Shown here: in pieces, positions 1 to 8,143 of the stretch | Numbering within the stretch: position 1 is the first letter of the stretch | Layout of the letters: each line of letters begins with the position of its first letter | DNA from: JBBRHQ01 sp963725315 | GTDB taxonomy: Bacteria > Actinomycetota > Thermoleophilia > Solirubrobacterales > 70-9 | DNA: 64,000 bases | Reading direction: 5' to 3' | Assembly (NCBI GenBank): GCA_963725315.1 | Contig: CAVRYA010000009.1 | Span: 1-64,000, forward strand | Made by a program: the position numbers and the translations under genes | The notes under the pieces: model-generated | Databases searched by the model: none | What the model was told of the DNA's origin: nothing | Seen by the model: only the letters and a program-made list of their open reading frames with translations

Positions 1-44
1 TCTCCGGCTCCGCGAAAGCGGCGCCCGCCGAAGTCGAGCGCTAG
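1..44 (+). CDS. 3' end of a gene entering from upstream
   Basis: A plus-strand frame is open from the window edge and stops with TAG at 42-44. The visible end is Ala/Ser-rich and closes with PAEVER. Its stop overlaps the stop of the convergent sigma-factor gene by three bases, a common arrangement here. Only about 13 codons are visible, so no function can be given and the frame itself is uncertain. Confidence 0.3.
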   Translation, partial: SGSAKAAPAEVER

Positions 45-664
45 GCGCCCGGGAAGACGACCGGAGCCGCGCCCAGCTCGACCAGGGCCGATTGCAGCGT
101 GCGGCGGCCGCGATGGTGCAGCCCGTGGACCGAGCTTTCGGTCTTGCCGAGCGCGTCGGCGATCTCGATCGGCGAGAGGCCGACGATGTGGCGGAGCACC
201 AGCACCTCGCGCTGGCCCTCGGGCAGCTCGTCGAGTGCCTGGTTTAGGTCGTTGACCCGCTCGGAGCTGATCTGTCCCTGGCCGGAGTCGCGGACCCGCA
301 CCTCCTCGGTCGGGATCGCCCGGCGAGCCCGCATCCGGTCGAGCGCGGCATTGCGCGAGACCCGCAGGATCCAGGCCGCGAAGGGGACCTCGTCCCGCGG
401 CTCGTACTTCTTGATCACGGTCATCAGCTTGATGAAGACGTCCTGGGTTATGTCCTCGGCCTCGTGGTGGTCCTTGACGATGCTCATCACGTAGCCGAGC
501 ACGTCGGGGGCGTAGCGCACGTAGAGGAAGTGAAGCGCCTCCTTGTCGTCCTGCTTGGCCCTCGAGACGGCATCCGAGACCAGGCGGCTCTCATCGGACT
601 CTCTGAGATCCTCATTCGGATTCCGTCGCCCGACCGGCCGGTCGGCTGTCCCTAGCCCCTGCAT
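41..664 (-). CDS. ECF-type RNA polymerase sigma factor
   Basis: A 207-residue sigma-70 family protein that would direct RNA polymerase to a specific promoter set. Region 2 spans about residues 42-118 (LHFLYVRYAP, DITQDVFIKLM, FAAWILRVSRNAALDRMR) and region 4 about 138-194 (LDELPEGQREVLVLRHI, SPIEIADALGKTESSVHGL). Regions 1 and 3 are lacking, as in ECF factors. The ATG at 664 was chosen because AAGGG lies nine bases upstream; the frame stays open further but would run into the next gene. No anti-sigma gene is visible next to it; it could lie beyond the left edge. Confidence 0.9.
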   Translation of the reverse strand: MQGLGTADRPVGRRNPNEDLRESDESRLVSDAVSRAKQDDKEALHFLYVRYAPDVLGYVMSIVKDHHEAEDITQDVFIKLMTVIKKYEPRDEVPFAAWILRVSRNAALDRMRARRAIPTEEVRVRDSGQGQISSERVNDLNQALDELPEGQREVLVLRHIVGLSPIEIADALGKTESSVHGLHHRGRRTLQSALVELGAAPVVFPGA

Positions 665-863
665 GCGGAAATTCCCTTCGCCCAGTTCTTCAACCGATCT
701 CCCTTGTTCGCTCGCTTGCTTGCTTCGGTCAGCTGGCCCCGGCTGATCCCCGAGAACTCTGCGGCCGATCCTGCCGGATGCCTGTTGCGATTGCGAGTCA
801 ATGGCGTTTCCGCGACGTTGACGTTCGCATCTTGCGGGCGCCAGGTTCCGTGCCGGCTCGGGC

Positions 864-1889
864 TCAACGCAGCATCGAGGCGTCGAGGTGATCCAGCAGC
901 CCGATCGAGCGTGGCTCACGGCCCGGCTCGAGCACGATCGCTCCGCCGGGCCAGTAGGGGTGAGGCGGAGTGACGTGGTGAATAAGGAGCGGCTCGTGCA
1001 CCCAGCAGCCCGTGTTCGCGATGCGCGGTTGTCCTCCCGGGCCCTGCCAGCGCCGCGGATTGTCGTCTCCGAGGGGTCCGCGGCGGTGGACGTGCCCGAA
1101 GATGACCCACTCGGCGTCGAGCTGGAGCCGGTGGACAACCCGTGCGAGTGCGGGGATGCTCGCCCGTCGCATCTGCGTTCCGAGAAGGAGCGCTGGAATC
1201 GACGCGATCCGGTTGCCCAGCAGGCGCCCCGGGATCGCGGGCATGGTGGCAGCGCGCAGGAACTCGTTCAGGTCGTCCATCAGTGCTGCGAGCGGGCGGG
1301 GCAGCCAGCGGGTCAGCAGCGCCTCGAGCCGCGTCAGAGAGGGCCCGCCGGCCTGCTCGTAGTCGACTGGCGTCGCTCCGTCCCGCGGTAGGCGCCCCAG
1401 CAGGCCCCGGGCGATTCCATAAGCCGACTCAGGCAGCAGGTGCCGGTCGAGATAGTGACCATGGGTCGCCCACACGCCCTCCGCCAGCCAGGCGCCCGGA
1501 TAGCGGACTTGCACCCGAGCGGGCCTCAGCCAAGAAGCAACTCGGGCCAACAAGGGCGTGGCATCGATAGGGACCGAGGCATCGACGGGCAGCGATGCTC
1601 CCTGGGCGGCCAGCCAGGGACGCACCAGGGCAGCGTCATGATTTCCGGGCACGACGATGACCTCACGGTCGCCGCCAAGGCGCGCGCCGACGGCACGCAG
1701 CACCGGCTCAGCGACCTGCATCGCTCGCGCTGAACGCCCCTCGAGCAACTCGACCACGTCCCCGAGAAGCACCAGCCGCTCGACCTCGCCGAGCGTTCCG
1801 AGCAGTGCCTCGAGCGCCTCGGCGTGGCGCAACACATCCCGTCCCAGGCGGGAGCCGAGATGGAGATCGGACACGACGAGGGTGCGCAT
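864..1889 (-). CDS. Calcineurin-like metallophosphoesterase
   Basis: A 341-residue protein with the metal-binding motifs of the calcineurin-like superfamily in order: SDLHLG near residue 7 (D-x-H), LLGDVVE near 42, PGNHD near 80, THGHYLDRH near 147 and FGHVHR near 267. It should hydrolyse a phosphoester with two metal ions; the substrate cannot be read from sequence. The start MRTLVVSDLHLG is preferred because the fold begins there; an ATG four codons upstream (1901) is possible and neither has a clear ribosome site. It is upstream of the sigma-factor gene on the same strand with a gap of about 200 bases, so a separate promoter is likely for sigma. Confidence 0.88.
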   Translation of the reverse strand: MRTLVVSDLHLGSRLGRDVLRHAEALEALLGTLGEVERLVLLGDVVELLEGRSARAMQVAEPVLRAVGARLGGDREVIVVPGNHDAALVRPWLAAQGASLPVDASVPIDATPLLARVASWLRPARVQVRYPGAWLAEGVWATHGHYLDRHLLPESAYGIARGLLGRLPRDGATPVDYEQAGGPSLTRLEALLTRWLPRPLAALMDDLNEFLRAATMPAIPGRLLGNRIASIPALLLGTQMRRASIPALARVVHRLQLDAEWVIFGHVHRRGPLGDDNPRRWQGPGGQPRIANTGCWVHEPLLIHHVTPPHPYWPGGAIVLEPGREPRSIGLLDHLDASMLR

Positions 1890-2031
1890 GCATTCGACCA
1901 TCGCACAGGCACCGGCTCCACAAGATTGACCGCCGCGATCGCGGTTGGTCACTCAATGCTTTGGGCAGAAGGCCGGGCGATCAGTTCGAACCCGCATGGG
2001 AACGATGCTGGATCGGTCTCGCGCCGGCCGC

Positions 2032-2574
2032 TCAGGCCTCAAGCATCGGGTGCCACAGACCGTGCTCGCTGCAGAGCTCCGGGATGCTCTCGGGCTTGAA
2101 GTGGAGCCCGTAGGAAGCTCCGAGCTCCGCCAGCTTCTCCGGGTCGAACCCTCCGGCCATCTGCGCCGCAAGCTCGTCGAAGTAGTGCTCGAAGCCGCCC
2201 GGCGAGATGATCTCGAGGATCCGGCAGGGGGTGTCGTCCGGGTTCCAGAAGGTGTGCCACTGGTTGCGCGGCTTGAAGGCGAGGTCGCCGGCCTCGGCGT
2301 AGACGACGTCGTCGCCGAGCAGCGCCCCCATGCGACCCTCGATCACGAAGCTGTACTCGTCCTCGCGCTCATGGATGTGCACGGGCGCGACCAGGGTCTT
2401 CGGCGGGATCGGGTGCTCGACCAGCGAGAACCCGCCGCCCGTCTCCTCCGTCCAGGCCATGAAGCGGACCCCGACCGAACCCAGGTCCACCGCCTTGCCC
2501 TCATCGGGCCCGAGGATGCGCGGTCCCTGGCTGGCGTCGAAGCGTGTCCTCTGTTCCTGCGTCCTGGCCTCCAT
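2032..2574 (-). CDS. Cupin-domain protein
   Basis: A 180-residue protein with one cupin beta-barrel. Motif 1 is seen around HIHEREDEYSFVIEGRMG and motif 2 around PRNQWHTFWNPDD, carrying the His/Glu metal ligands. It is probably a small metal-dependent enzyme or ligand-binding protein, substrate unknown. The ATG at 2574 has a near-perfect AAGGAGG site seven bases away. It faces the TetR gene at 2661; the 86-base gap has a sigma-70-like promoter for this gene with a dyad just downstream of the -10, so it is probably repressed by that TetR protein and induced by its ligand. Confidence 0.88.
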   Translation of the reverse strand: MEARTQEQRTRFDASQGPRILGPDEGKAVDLGSVGVRFMAWTEETGGGFSLVEHPIPPKTLVAPVHIHEREDEYSFVIEGRMGALLGDDVVYAEAGDLAFKPRNQWHTFWNPDDTPCRILEIISPGGFEHYFDELAAQMAGGFDPEKLAELGASYGLHFKPESIPELCSEHGLWHPMLEA

Positions 2575-2596
2575 CGTTCCTCCTTGACATTTAGTT

Positions 2597-2610
2597 GAAC
2601 AGGACTGTTC
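2597..2610. promoter_or_regulatory. Probable TetR operator (perfect dyad)
   Basis: GAACAG and CTGTTC form a perfect 6-2-6 inverted repeat. It lies directly downstream of the predicted -10 of the cupin promoter, covering the expected start of transcription, which is a typical repressor site. A related element, GTTG-AA-CAAC at 2650-2659, lies just before the TetR start codon and may be a second, weaker site for autoregulation. Confidence 0.7.
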
Positions 2611-2614
2611 GGCG

Positions 2615-2644
2615 AACCTAACATACCTCGGCGGCATCTGTCAA
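2615..2644 (-). promoter_or_regulatory. Promoter of the cupin gene
   Basis: On the minus strand TTGACA (2644-2639) is a consensus -35 box, followed after 18 bases by TAGGTT (2620-2615) as -10. The cupin ATG lies about 40 bases further. The match to the -35 consensus is exact, which is uncommon in this GC-rich DNA. Confidence 0.65.
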
Positions 2645-2660
2645 GATTGGTTGAACAACT

Positions 2661-3278
2661 ATGGCTACCGAATCTGAGAAGAGGCGGCGCTACCGGAAGC
2701 GCCGGCGCGCGGAGCACGAGGCGGAGACCCGCCGGCGGATCACGGAGGCTGCCGTGAAGCTGCACGGGACCGTCGGGCCGGCGAAGACGACCGTCAGCGG
2801 AATCGCCCGCGAGGCCGGCGTGCAGCGGGCAACCGTCTACCGGCACTTCCCCGACGAGGAGGCGATCTTCGCGGCGTGCACGTCGCACTACTACGCGCTC
2901 CACCCTCCTCCCGACCCCGGGCGCTGGGCGAAGCTGGCCGATCCGGACGAGCGGCTGCGCACGGCCCTCCGCGAGGTCTATGCCTTCTACGCCGAGATCG
3001 AGCAGATGCTCGAGAGCACACGCCGCGACATCGAGCGGGTGCCGGCGGTGCGCAAGGCCGCAGCCGCGATGGGCTCCTACCTGGAGGCGGTCCGCGCGGC
3101 GCTCCTGCGCGGGCGCCGCGAGCGGGGCCGCGCAAGGGAGCACGTCGCCGCGGCGCTCGGCCATTCCCTCGCCTTTTCCACCTGGCGGTCGCTGGTCCGC
3201 GAGCAGGGCCTCGGCGACGAGGAGGCCGTGGACCTGATGGCCTCCCTGGTGGAGACGGCCGGGAGCGTCGGCCGCTGA
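2661..3278 (+). CDS. TetR-family transcriptional regulator
   Basis: A 205-residue protein. After a very basic N-terminus the helix-turn-helix covers about residues 25-70 (ITEAAVKLHGTVGPAKTTVSGIAREAGVQRATVYRHFPDEEAIF), typical of TetR, with a helical ligand domain after it. It is divergent from the cupin gene and most likely represses it through the dyad at 2597-2610. No Shine-Dalgarno sequence precedes the ATG, so the message may be leaderless, common in actinobacteria. Ligand unknown. Confidence 0.9.
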   Translation: MATESEKRRRYRKRRRAEHEAETRRRITEAAVKLHGTVGPAKTTVSGIAREAGVQRATVYRHFPDEEAIFAACTSHYYALHPPPDPGRWAKLADPDERLRTALREVYAFYAEIEQMLESTRRDIERVPAVRKAAAAMGSYLEAVRAALLRGRRERGRAREHVAAALGHSLAFSTWRSLVREQGLGDEEAVDLMASLVETAGSVGR

Positions 3279-3291
3279 GCAGCGAAGCCGC

Positions 3292-3430
3292 CTAGACGGC
3301 CTCGCCGGTGAGGATCCGCGCCTGGATTTCGGAGGTCTGCTCCGACGGCTCGATCCCCAACTCGTCGACCAGGGCGCGGCGGCACTCGAGGTACTGGCGC
3401 AGGGCATGACTGGTGCGACCGGTACGGGCG
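3292..3430 (-). pseudogene. C-terminal remnant of a BTAD/SARP-type regulator
   Basis: The minus strand encodes about 45 residues ending at TAG 3294-3292. The stretch RTSHALRQYLECRRALVDEL followed by GIEPSEQTSEIQARIL matches the end of the bacterial transcriptional activation domain (BTAD) found in SARP/AfsR regulators. The matching frame decays upstream, no DNA-binding domain or start is nearby, and a different frame stops at the same point. This looks like a decayed leftover of a gene deleted from the locus. Confidence 0.6.
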
Positions 3431-3446
3431 CCCCGCGAGCTAGTAG

Positions 3447-3584
3447 GACTCGAGAAGCGCCACGAGAACGTCGCTGTGGATTGCCCCCAGTCGCTCTCTC
3501 CAGGCGAAGGGCGTGGTGATCAAGAACCGCAAGACGGCCTACGGCTTCGTCCAGCAGCGCGGCTGGACGAAATGCAAGTACTAG
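3447..3584 (+). pseudogene. C-terminal remnant of an unidentified gene
   Basis: A plus-strand frame open from 3447 ends at TAG 3582-3584. Its last 25 codons, with the pieces GVVIKNRKTAYGFVQQ and RGWTKCKY, look like a real, basic protein end and not like random GC-rich translation. There is no start codon or ribosome site. It lies next to the BTAD remnant, so the 3279-3709 gap appears to be a scar with pieces of at least two lost genes. Confidence 0.35.
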
Positions 3585-3638
3585 GAGCGCCGAGAAGCTC
3601 CAAGCGCGCGGCTGCTCGAAGCAACCTGCGCCCAGATT

Positions 3639-3681
3639 CCGGCCGGCGGCCGGCCCCAACGCGGGCCAGGCCGCCGGCCGG
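3639..3681. terminator. Strong hairpin, probable bidirectional terminator
   Basis: Arms at 3639-3651 and 3669-3681 form a perfect 13-bp GC stem with a 17-base loop and no T-run. It sits just beyond the stop of the convergent membrane-protein gene (3710), so it probably ends that transcript. Confidence 0.6.
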
Positions 3682-3709
3682 CGAACGTAGTCGGCAAGCC
3701 GAAGACGAC

Positions 3710-4303
3710 TCAGATCCTCGGCAGGGTGAAGCCGTCGAAGTACCAGAGCGCGCTCGTGTACCAGAGCACGGCGATCAGGACCACCAGGGTCCCGCCGGCG
3801 AGCGGCAGGGCCCAGCCGGGGTAGCGCCGCGACCGGACGATGGTCAGCTTCGCGGCGAAGGCTCCGTAGAAGAAGCAGCCGGCGAGTGAGTGGACGGCGA
3901 TCCGGGTGTCGATGCCGGTCTGCACTCCGTAGGCGAAGGCGCAGTGGTAGGCGAGAGGGATGGTCAGGAGCAGGGCTGCGGCGCCGAGGGCGCGGTGGAC
4001 CGAGCCGATTCGCGGGTTGGCCGGACCGGCGCCGGGGAGCTTGCCATAGAGCCAGAGCGCCAGGCCGAGCTGCAGCACGGCGAATCCCAGCAGTGCCGTC
4101 GCCAGCCAGGACTTCAGGGGGAGGGTGTCGGCCGCCGTGGCTCCGAACAGGGCGGTTCCGCTGTAGTCGGGCACGTGCTCGGTTCCGAACGCGTAGAGGC
4201 CGGCCGTGACCGCTGTGGCGAGGCCGAGGGTGATCAACAGCGGCCGCGCGACTCCGGCGGCGGAGTCGCGGGTCGCCGCTGAGGCCTCGCTCGAGGGACT
4301 CAA
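3710..4303 (-). CDS. Five-helix membrane protein, DUF6529-like
   Basis: A 197-residue integral membrane protein with about five hydrophobic segments (residues 20-39, 64-86, 103-125, 136-155, 165-187). The layout and the ends resemble the actinobacterial DUF6529 family; assignment is from memory. Histidines 103, 120 and 138 lie within or at the edge of helices 3 and 4, which would allow haem b binding as in cytochrome b561-type proteins, but this is inference. The start is a TTG at 4303; the next internal start would remove the first helix. Confidence 0.7.
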   Translation of the reverse strand: MSPSSEASAATRDSAAGVARPLLITLGLATAVTAGLYAFGTEHVPDYSGTALFGATAADTLPLKSWLATALLGFAVLQLGLALWLYGKLPGAGPANPRIGSVHRALGAAALLLTIPLAYHCAFAYGVQTGIDTRIAVHSLAGCFFYGAFAAKLTIVRSRRYPGWALPLAGGTLVVLIAVLWYTSALWYFDGFTLPRI

Positions 4304-4404
4304 TGCTTCTCCTGTCCGGCCGGCGACCTGGTGGCGCCGCTCGGCCTGGTGATCGGTCGCTGGGCCGGGATACGGCAGGGCCTGCGCCGAGGTTCAGAGC
4401 CCGG

Positions 4405-4806
4405 CTACTGCTCCGGAAGCCCGGCCGCCTCGAGAGCTTCGCCCCAGGAGAAGTAGGCCTCTACGTGAATCCCCCTGCCATCGCGCACCGTCCACACGAA
4501 CCCGACCTGCTGCACGATTGGCGCACCGCTCCTCTTGATCCGTCCGCGCTGGTGGACGAGCGCGACGACGCGGTCGCCGACGTCGATCAGCCGGTCCGGC
4601 TCGAGGCGGTACTCGTCGAAGTTGTCAACCCAGACCGCGGCGAGTCTGCGGAGTCCGTCATGTCCCGCGTAGACGCGATCCTCGACCCATTCCGGGGGAC
4701 CCAGCCACTCGATCCCGCTGTCGAAGTGCTGAAGCGTGGGCTCGACGCCGCCGCGGTTGAACGCTTCCAGCGTGCGGCGAACCACCTCCACGTCCTCCTC
4801 CGACAT
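4405..4806 (-). CDS. SnoaL-like / NTF2-fold protein
   Basis: A 133-residue single-domain protein. The beginning MSEEDVEVVRRTLEAFNRGG and the end HVEAYFSWGEALEAAGL are typical of the SnoaL-like branch of the NTF2 fold that is abundant in soil actinobacteria. Members include polyketide cyclases and hydratases, but most have no known role. The ATG at 4806 is preceded by GGGGAGG, which decides the start; the longer open frame upstream is antisense to the methyltransferase gene. Confidence 0.85.
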   Translation of the reverse strand: MSEEDVEVVRRTLEAFNRGGVEPTLQHFDSGIEWLGPPEWVEDRVYAGHDGLRRLAAVWVDNFDEYRLEPDRLIDVGDRVVALVHQRGRIKRSGAPIVQQVGFVWTVRDGRGIHVEAYFSWGEALEAAGLPEQ

Positions 4807-4888
4807 CGCCTCCCCAGTATCCACCCAGTCCCAGGGTGCTTGCCCGGATCCGGTTTGCCCGTGATCCCGCCGTGCAATATTTCTTGCA

Positions 4889-5752
4889 GTGGCGTTGACG
4901 CGAGGCAACCACCCCCCTCGCCGGCAGAACCTGGCTCGGCTTTGGCGGCTCAGGAGCCGGGTCGGCACCTTCGCCCGCCAGACGGCGCTGGCGACCGAGG
5001 CGGCGCAGGGCTGGCGGGGCGATCTGCAGGCGATCCAGGTTGCCCTGGCCGGCCAGCTCAGCGGCCGCGGCCGCGGCCCTGAGGCGGCGCCGGCGCCGGT
5101 CTCGATGAAGGAGCTGGGCGGGCGAGAGCTTCTCGTCCGCCCCGGCACCTCGGACCTGGTCAACGCCGCCGGCGACTACCTCGACCGGATTCACCTCCCG
5201 CCGCCCGAGATCCCCCCAGGGGAGATCAGGCAGATCGTCGAGCTCGGCTGCAACACAGGCAGCGCGATGGCCAGCTTCGCGGTCCGCTTCCCGCAGGCGA
5301 GAATCCTCGGGGTCGAGCCCGACCCGCGCAACGCCGGTCTCGCCCGCCGCAACGTCGCCCGCTTCCGGGGGCGATGCGAGGTCGTCGAGGCCGCCATCTG
5401 GGACGACGATGGGGAGCTGATCGTCGAGGGCGACACGGCCTTCGGCTACACGGTTCGCCCCGGCGAGCCGGGTGATCCTCCCGCGGCCACCCGGGTCGCG
5501 GCGACCACGATCGATGCCCTCCTGGAGCGCCACATGCCCGAGGGCGAAATCGACTTCCTCTACATGACGATCGAGGGGGCGGAGTCGCGGGTGCTGCGCG
5601 CCGGCGGGCGGTGGGTCGACCGGGTCCGCTGCATCCGGCTCGACTGGGGCAGGGGCGGCGACCCCTGCCGCGACGAGCTCGAGCGGCACGGGTTCGAGAG
5701 CCGGCTCGAGATCGGCGGCGCCGGGGTCTGGACTGTCGGAGTCCGCCGGTAG
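4889..5752 (+). CDS. FkbM-family methyltransferase
   Basis: A 287-residue protein. The SAM-binding motif VELGCNTGS lies near residues 115-123 and the acidic ribose-binding loop VEPDPRN follows; the C-terminal half (FLYMTIEGAESRVLRAGG) is typical of FkbM methyltransferases that act on sugar or polyketide hydroxyls. The GTG at 4889 gives the longest sensible protein, but ribosome-site support is weak and a later start at MKELGG (about residue 73) cannot be excluded. No glycosylation genes surround it, so the acceptor is unknown. Confidence 0.8.
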   Translation: MALTRGNHPPRRQNLARLWRLRSRVGTFARQTALATEAAQGWRGDLQAIQVALAGQLSGRGRGPEAAPAPVSMKELGGRELLVRPGTSDLVNAAGDYLDRIHLPPPEIPPGEIRQIVELGCNTGSAMASFAVRFPQARILGVEPDPRNAGLARRNVARFRGRCEVVEAAIWDDDGELIVEGDTAFGYTVRPGEPGDPPAATRVAATTIDALLERHMPEGEIDFLYMTIEGAESRVLRAGGRWVDRVRCIRLDWGRGGDPCRDELERHGFESRLEIGGAGVWTVGVRR

Positions 5753-5755
5753 CGC

Positions 5756-6175
5756 TCAGCTCCCGTGCAGGGTCGCAAGCACCCGGCGCGGGGTAGGGCC
5801 GTCACGGTGCTCGCAGAGGTAGATGCCCTGCCAGGTGCCGAGCCCGAGCGACCCGTCGGAGATCGGGATCGTCAGCGAAGGCCCGATCAGCACCGACTTG
5901 ACGTGGGCCGGCATGTCGTCGGGCCCCTCCAGCGAGTGCCGCCAGAAGGATGGGTCCTCTCGAACCGCCTCGCTGAACCAGGTCTCGAGATCGGTCCTCA
6001 CATCGGGGCTGGCGTTCTCGTTCAGCGCCAGCGAGGCGGAGGTGTGCTGGATCAGCAGGTGCAGGAGCCCGACCCCGAGCTCGCTGATCTCCGGTAGCTG
6101 GGAGGCGATCTCATCCCCGATCAGGTGAAAGCCGCGCGGGCGGGGCCGAAGGGTGATCTGCCGCTGGACCCACAT
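5756..6175 (-). CDS. YjbQ / UPF0047 family protein
   Basis: A 139-residue protein with the family hallmarks LIQHTSASLALNENA and GTWQGIYLCEHRD; length is as expected. Members bind metal through conserved His residues, and the E. coli homologue has weak thiamine phosphate synthase activity; the true role is unsettled. The ATG at 6175 starts the conserved core directly. Its stop is two bases from the convergent methyltransferase stop. Confidence 0.9.
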   Translation of the reverse strand: MWVQRQITLRPRPRGFHLIGDEIASQLPEISELGVGLLHLLIQHTSASLALNENASPDVRTDLETWFSEAVREDPSFWRHSLEGPDDMPAHVKSVLIGPSLTIPISDGSLGLGTWQGIYLCEHRDGPTPRRVLATLHGS

Positions 6176-6321
6176 CGCTCCATCGTCGCAGCCGCCTGTC
6201 CGTGCCTGCCGGATGGGCAGGCCCTTGGCTCCGCCCCGTGACAATCCCCGGTTGAGCGGAGGCATACCCGGCATTGACCGGCGTGGGATGATCCGCGAGT
6301 GCTCGTAGGGGGCATCAGGCG

Positions 6322-6813
6322 GTGAGGAAGCCCAGCGCGGGGCCGCTGGTCGCGGTGGGTGCGCTGGCGCTCGTCCTGCTCGCTGCCGCAGCCGCCCAGG
6401 CCAACACCGTCGGGTTCAACGGCAGCGCACCCCACCCGAAACCCGGCCAGACGAAGGGGCTGCCGGTGTTGATGGGGTTCAAGCTCCAGGGCCCGCGCTG
6501 CCCCGCCGGCCCCAGCTGCTTCAAGCACGCCAAGGTCAGGGACTTCGACGGCGTCTCATATGCCTTCCCCAACTGCCCGGAGCTGCTGGACAGCGCCTTC
6601 GAGCTCGGCAGGAACAAGCCCCACCCGGTGAGCAGCGGAAAGCGGCACCGCTTCAGCGCCAGCGGGATCAGCGAGGAGGGCGACAAGGTCTGGATCCGCG
6701 GTCGCTTCTACCGGCACGGGACCAGGGCCAGGGGCTGGTTCAAGGTGTTGATCCATCCCTTCGCGGCCGGCTGCACGACCGGAAAGGTCTTCTGGACGGC
6801 CACCCGGAGCTAG
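6322..6813 (+). CDS. Secreted protein of unknown function
   Basis: A 163-residue protein starting at GTG 6322, with AGGGGG about nine bases upstream. Residues 1-27 form a clear Sec signal peptide ending AAAAAQA. The mature part is basic with four Cys (GPRCPAGPSCF, NCPEL, AGCTTG), suggesting two disulfides. I do not recognise the family. It is convergent with the SRPBCC gene and their stops overlap. Confidence 0.7.
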   Translation: MRKPSAGPLVAVGALALVLLAAAAAQANTVGFNGSAPHPKPGQTKGLPVLMGFKLQGPRCPAGPSCFKHAKVRDFDGVSYAFPNCPELLDSAFELGRNKPHPVSSGKRHRFSASGISEEGDKVWIRGRFYRHGTRARGWFKVLIHPFAAGCTTGKVFWTATRS

Positions 6814-7269
6814 GGCGCCGGCGAGCGCAGCCGCTCGCCCTCCTCGATCGCCTCCTTCAGCCCGCTCGAGCGACTGGCGGACCGAGCGCCGCAGCATCGG
6901 AGCCCCGAGCCGGCTGGCGATCAGCGCCAGCGCGCCGCCCGGGACCTGGTAGCTCAGCCGCATCGTCACCTCGGTCTCGTCGCCCCGCTCCCGCAGGATC
7001 CAGCGGCCCCGGTTGTCGATCCCGCTGACGCTGGTCCAGGCGAGCTCGTGGGGCGGGTCGAGCTCGACCACCTCGACCACCGCGCCGAGATCGGTCGAGC
7101 CGACCCTGACCTTGAGCCCGAAGCGCGCCCGCAGCCCCGAGGTCGGCTCGCCGCGGACCGGCTCCCAGGTCGAGCCGACCATGAACTCCGAGTAGTGCTC
7201 GGGCAGCGAGACCAGCTCCCAGACTCGCCGCCGGGGGGCGGCGATCAGGACGCTCTCGTCGACTCGCAC
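6810..7269 (-). CDS. SRPBCC-family protein, one frameshift
   Basis: The frame from ATG 7269 encodes a START/polyketide-cyclase-type fold: MRVDESVLIAAPRRRVWELV, then ARFGLKVRVGS, ELAWTSVSGIDNRGRWILRER and TMRLSYQVPGGAL. About 18 codons before the expected end the frame shifts at the CCC run 6861-6863. Removing one base restores an end reading LKEAIEEGERLRSPAP with a stop at 6812-6810. The span is 3n+1 bases, consistent with one inserted base. It is the last gene of the minus-strand operon starting at 9760, 13 bases after the acyltransferase, and is probably a lipid-binding or -modifying protein. Confidence 0.75.
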
Positions 7270-7282
7270 GGCCCGCTCTCCT

Positions 7283-8134
7283 TCAGCCCGCGAGGGGCAG
7301 GCGCCGGTCGCCGGAGAGCTGGTCGAGCTTCGCCTGCATCAGGCCGGTGATCAGCTCGTAGACCTGGTCGGGGTCGGGTTCGGGGCCGAAGCGCTCGCCC
7401 AGGCGGATCGGCTCCATCGCCTCGATCGTCAGCTTCGCCGGCAGCGGCCAGTGGCCGAGCATGTCGCCGACGTTGAGTCCCCAGGGGATCGCCAGGGATA
7501 TCGGCAGCACCTTGAGGCGGAAGAGACGGTCGAGCTGCAGGGCCGCGGCGAGCCGCTCGCCGCGGGAGAGGAAGACCGAGGTCTCCTGGCCGCCGACCGC
7601 GACCAGCGGCACGATCGGCACCTCGGCCTCGAGCGCGAGCCGGACGAAGCCCTTGCGCCCGCCGAAGTCGACCTTGCCCGACTCCCAGAACGGGCGGTGC
7701 ACCTCACGGTCGCCGCCGGGATAGACGAGCACGGCTGCGCCGCGGTCGAGCGCCAGGCGGGCGTTGCGGTGCGAGGCCGTGACGCAGCCGAACTTGACGA
7801 GATCGAAGGGCAGGGGCATCGCCAGGATCAGGTTGTGGACCAGGGGATGGAGGCGCCGCTCCGCTCCGAAGTAGCCGGAGAAGGCGAGAGCGAAGACCAT
7901 CGTGTCCGGGGTGACGTTGCCGCCGGAGTGGTTCCCCACCAGCAGCACCGGTCCCTCGGCGGGGATCCGCTCCAGCCCCCGCACCTCGGCGCGGAAGTAG
8001 AAGGAGGCGAGCAACCAGAGGCCCGGCAGGTTCTCACGGATGTAGTCCGGGTCGCGGTCATCGAGGTCCGCCTCGGGGATCCGTTTCGAAACGGTCTCCC
8101 TCACCGCCATTTCGACTCGCTCGCGGAGGGCCAT
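7283..8134 (-). CDS. PlsC-like lysophospholipid acyltransferase
   Basis: A 283-residue protein. The acceptor motif is VGNHSGGNVTPD (about residues 66-77) instead of the classic NHxxxxD, a variant typical of the NHSGG subgroup; YPGGDREV and VPIVPLVAVGG follow in the usual places for glycerolipid acyltransferases. It should transfer an acyl chain to a lipid or alcohol acceptor at the membrane. It lies nine bases downstream of the alpha/beta hydrolase and 13 bases upstream of the SRPBCC gene, so it is in a lipid-related operon controlled by the TetR gene at its head. Confidence 0.85.
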   Translation of the reverse strand: MALRERVEMAVRETVSKRIPEADLDDRDPDYIRENLPGLWLLASFYFRAEVRGLERIPAEGPVLLVGNHSGGNVTPDTMVFALAFSGYFGAERRLHPLVHNLILAMPLPFDLVKFGCVTASHRNARLALDRGAAVLVYPGGDREVHRPFWESGKVDFGGRKGFVRLALEAEVPIVPLVAVGGQETSVFLSRGERLAAALQLDRLFRLKVLPISLAIPWGLNVGDMLGHWPLPAKLTIEAMEPIRLGERFGPEPDPDQVYELITGLMQAKLDQLSGDRRLPLAG

Positions 8135-8143
8135 CCTTCGCCG

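Noticed and set aside
41..1138. A 365-residue version of the sigma factor
   Set aside because: The extra 158 residues have no sigma similarity and overlap the metallophosphoesterase gene. The ATG at 664 has a proper ribosome site.
4806..5163. N-terminal extension of the SnoaL-like protein
   Set aside because: It is antisense to the methyltransferase coding region, and GGGGAGG before ATG 4806 fixes the start.
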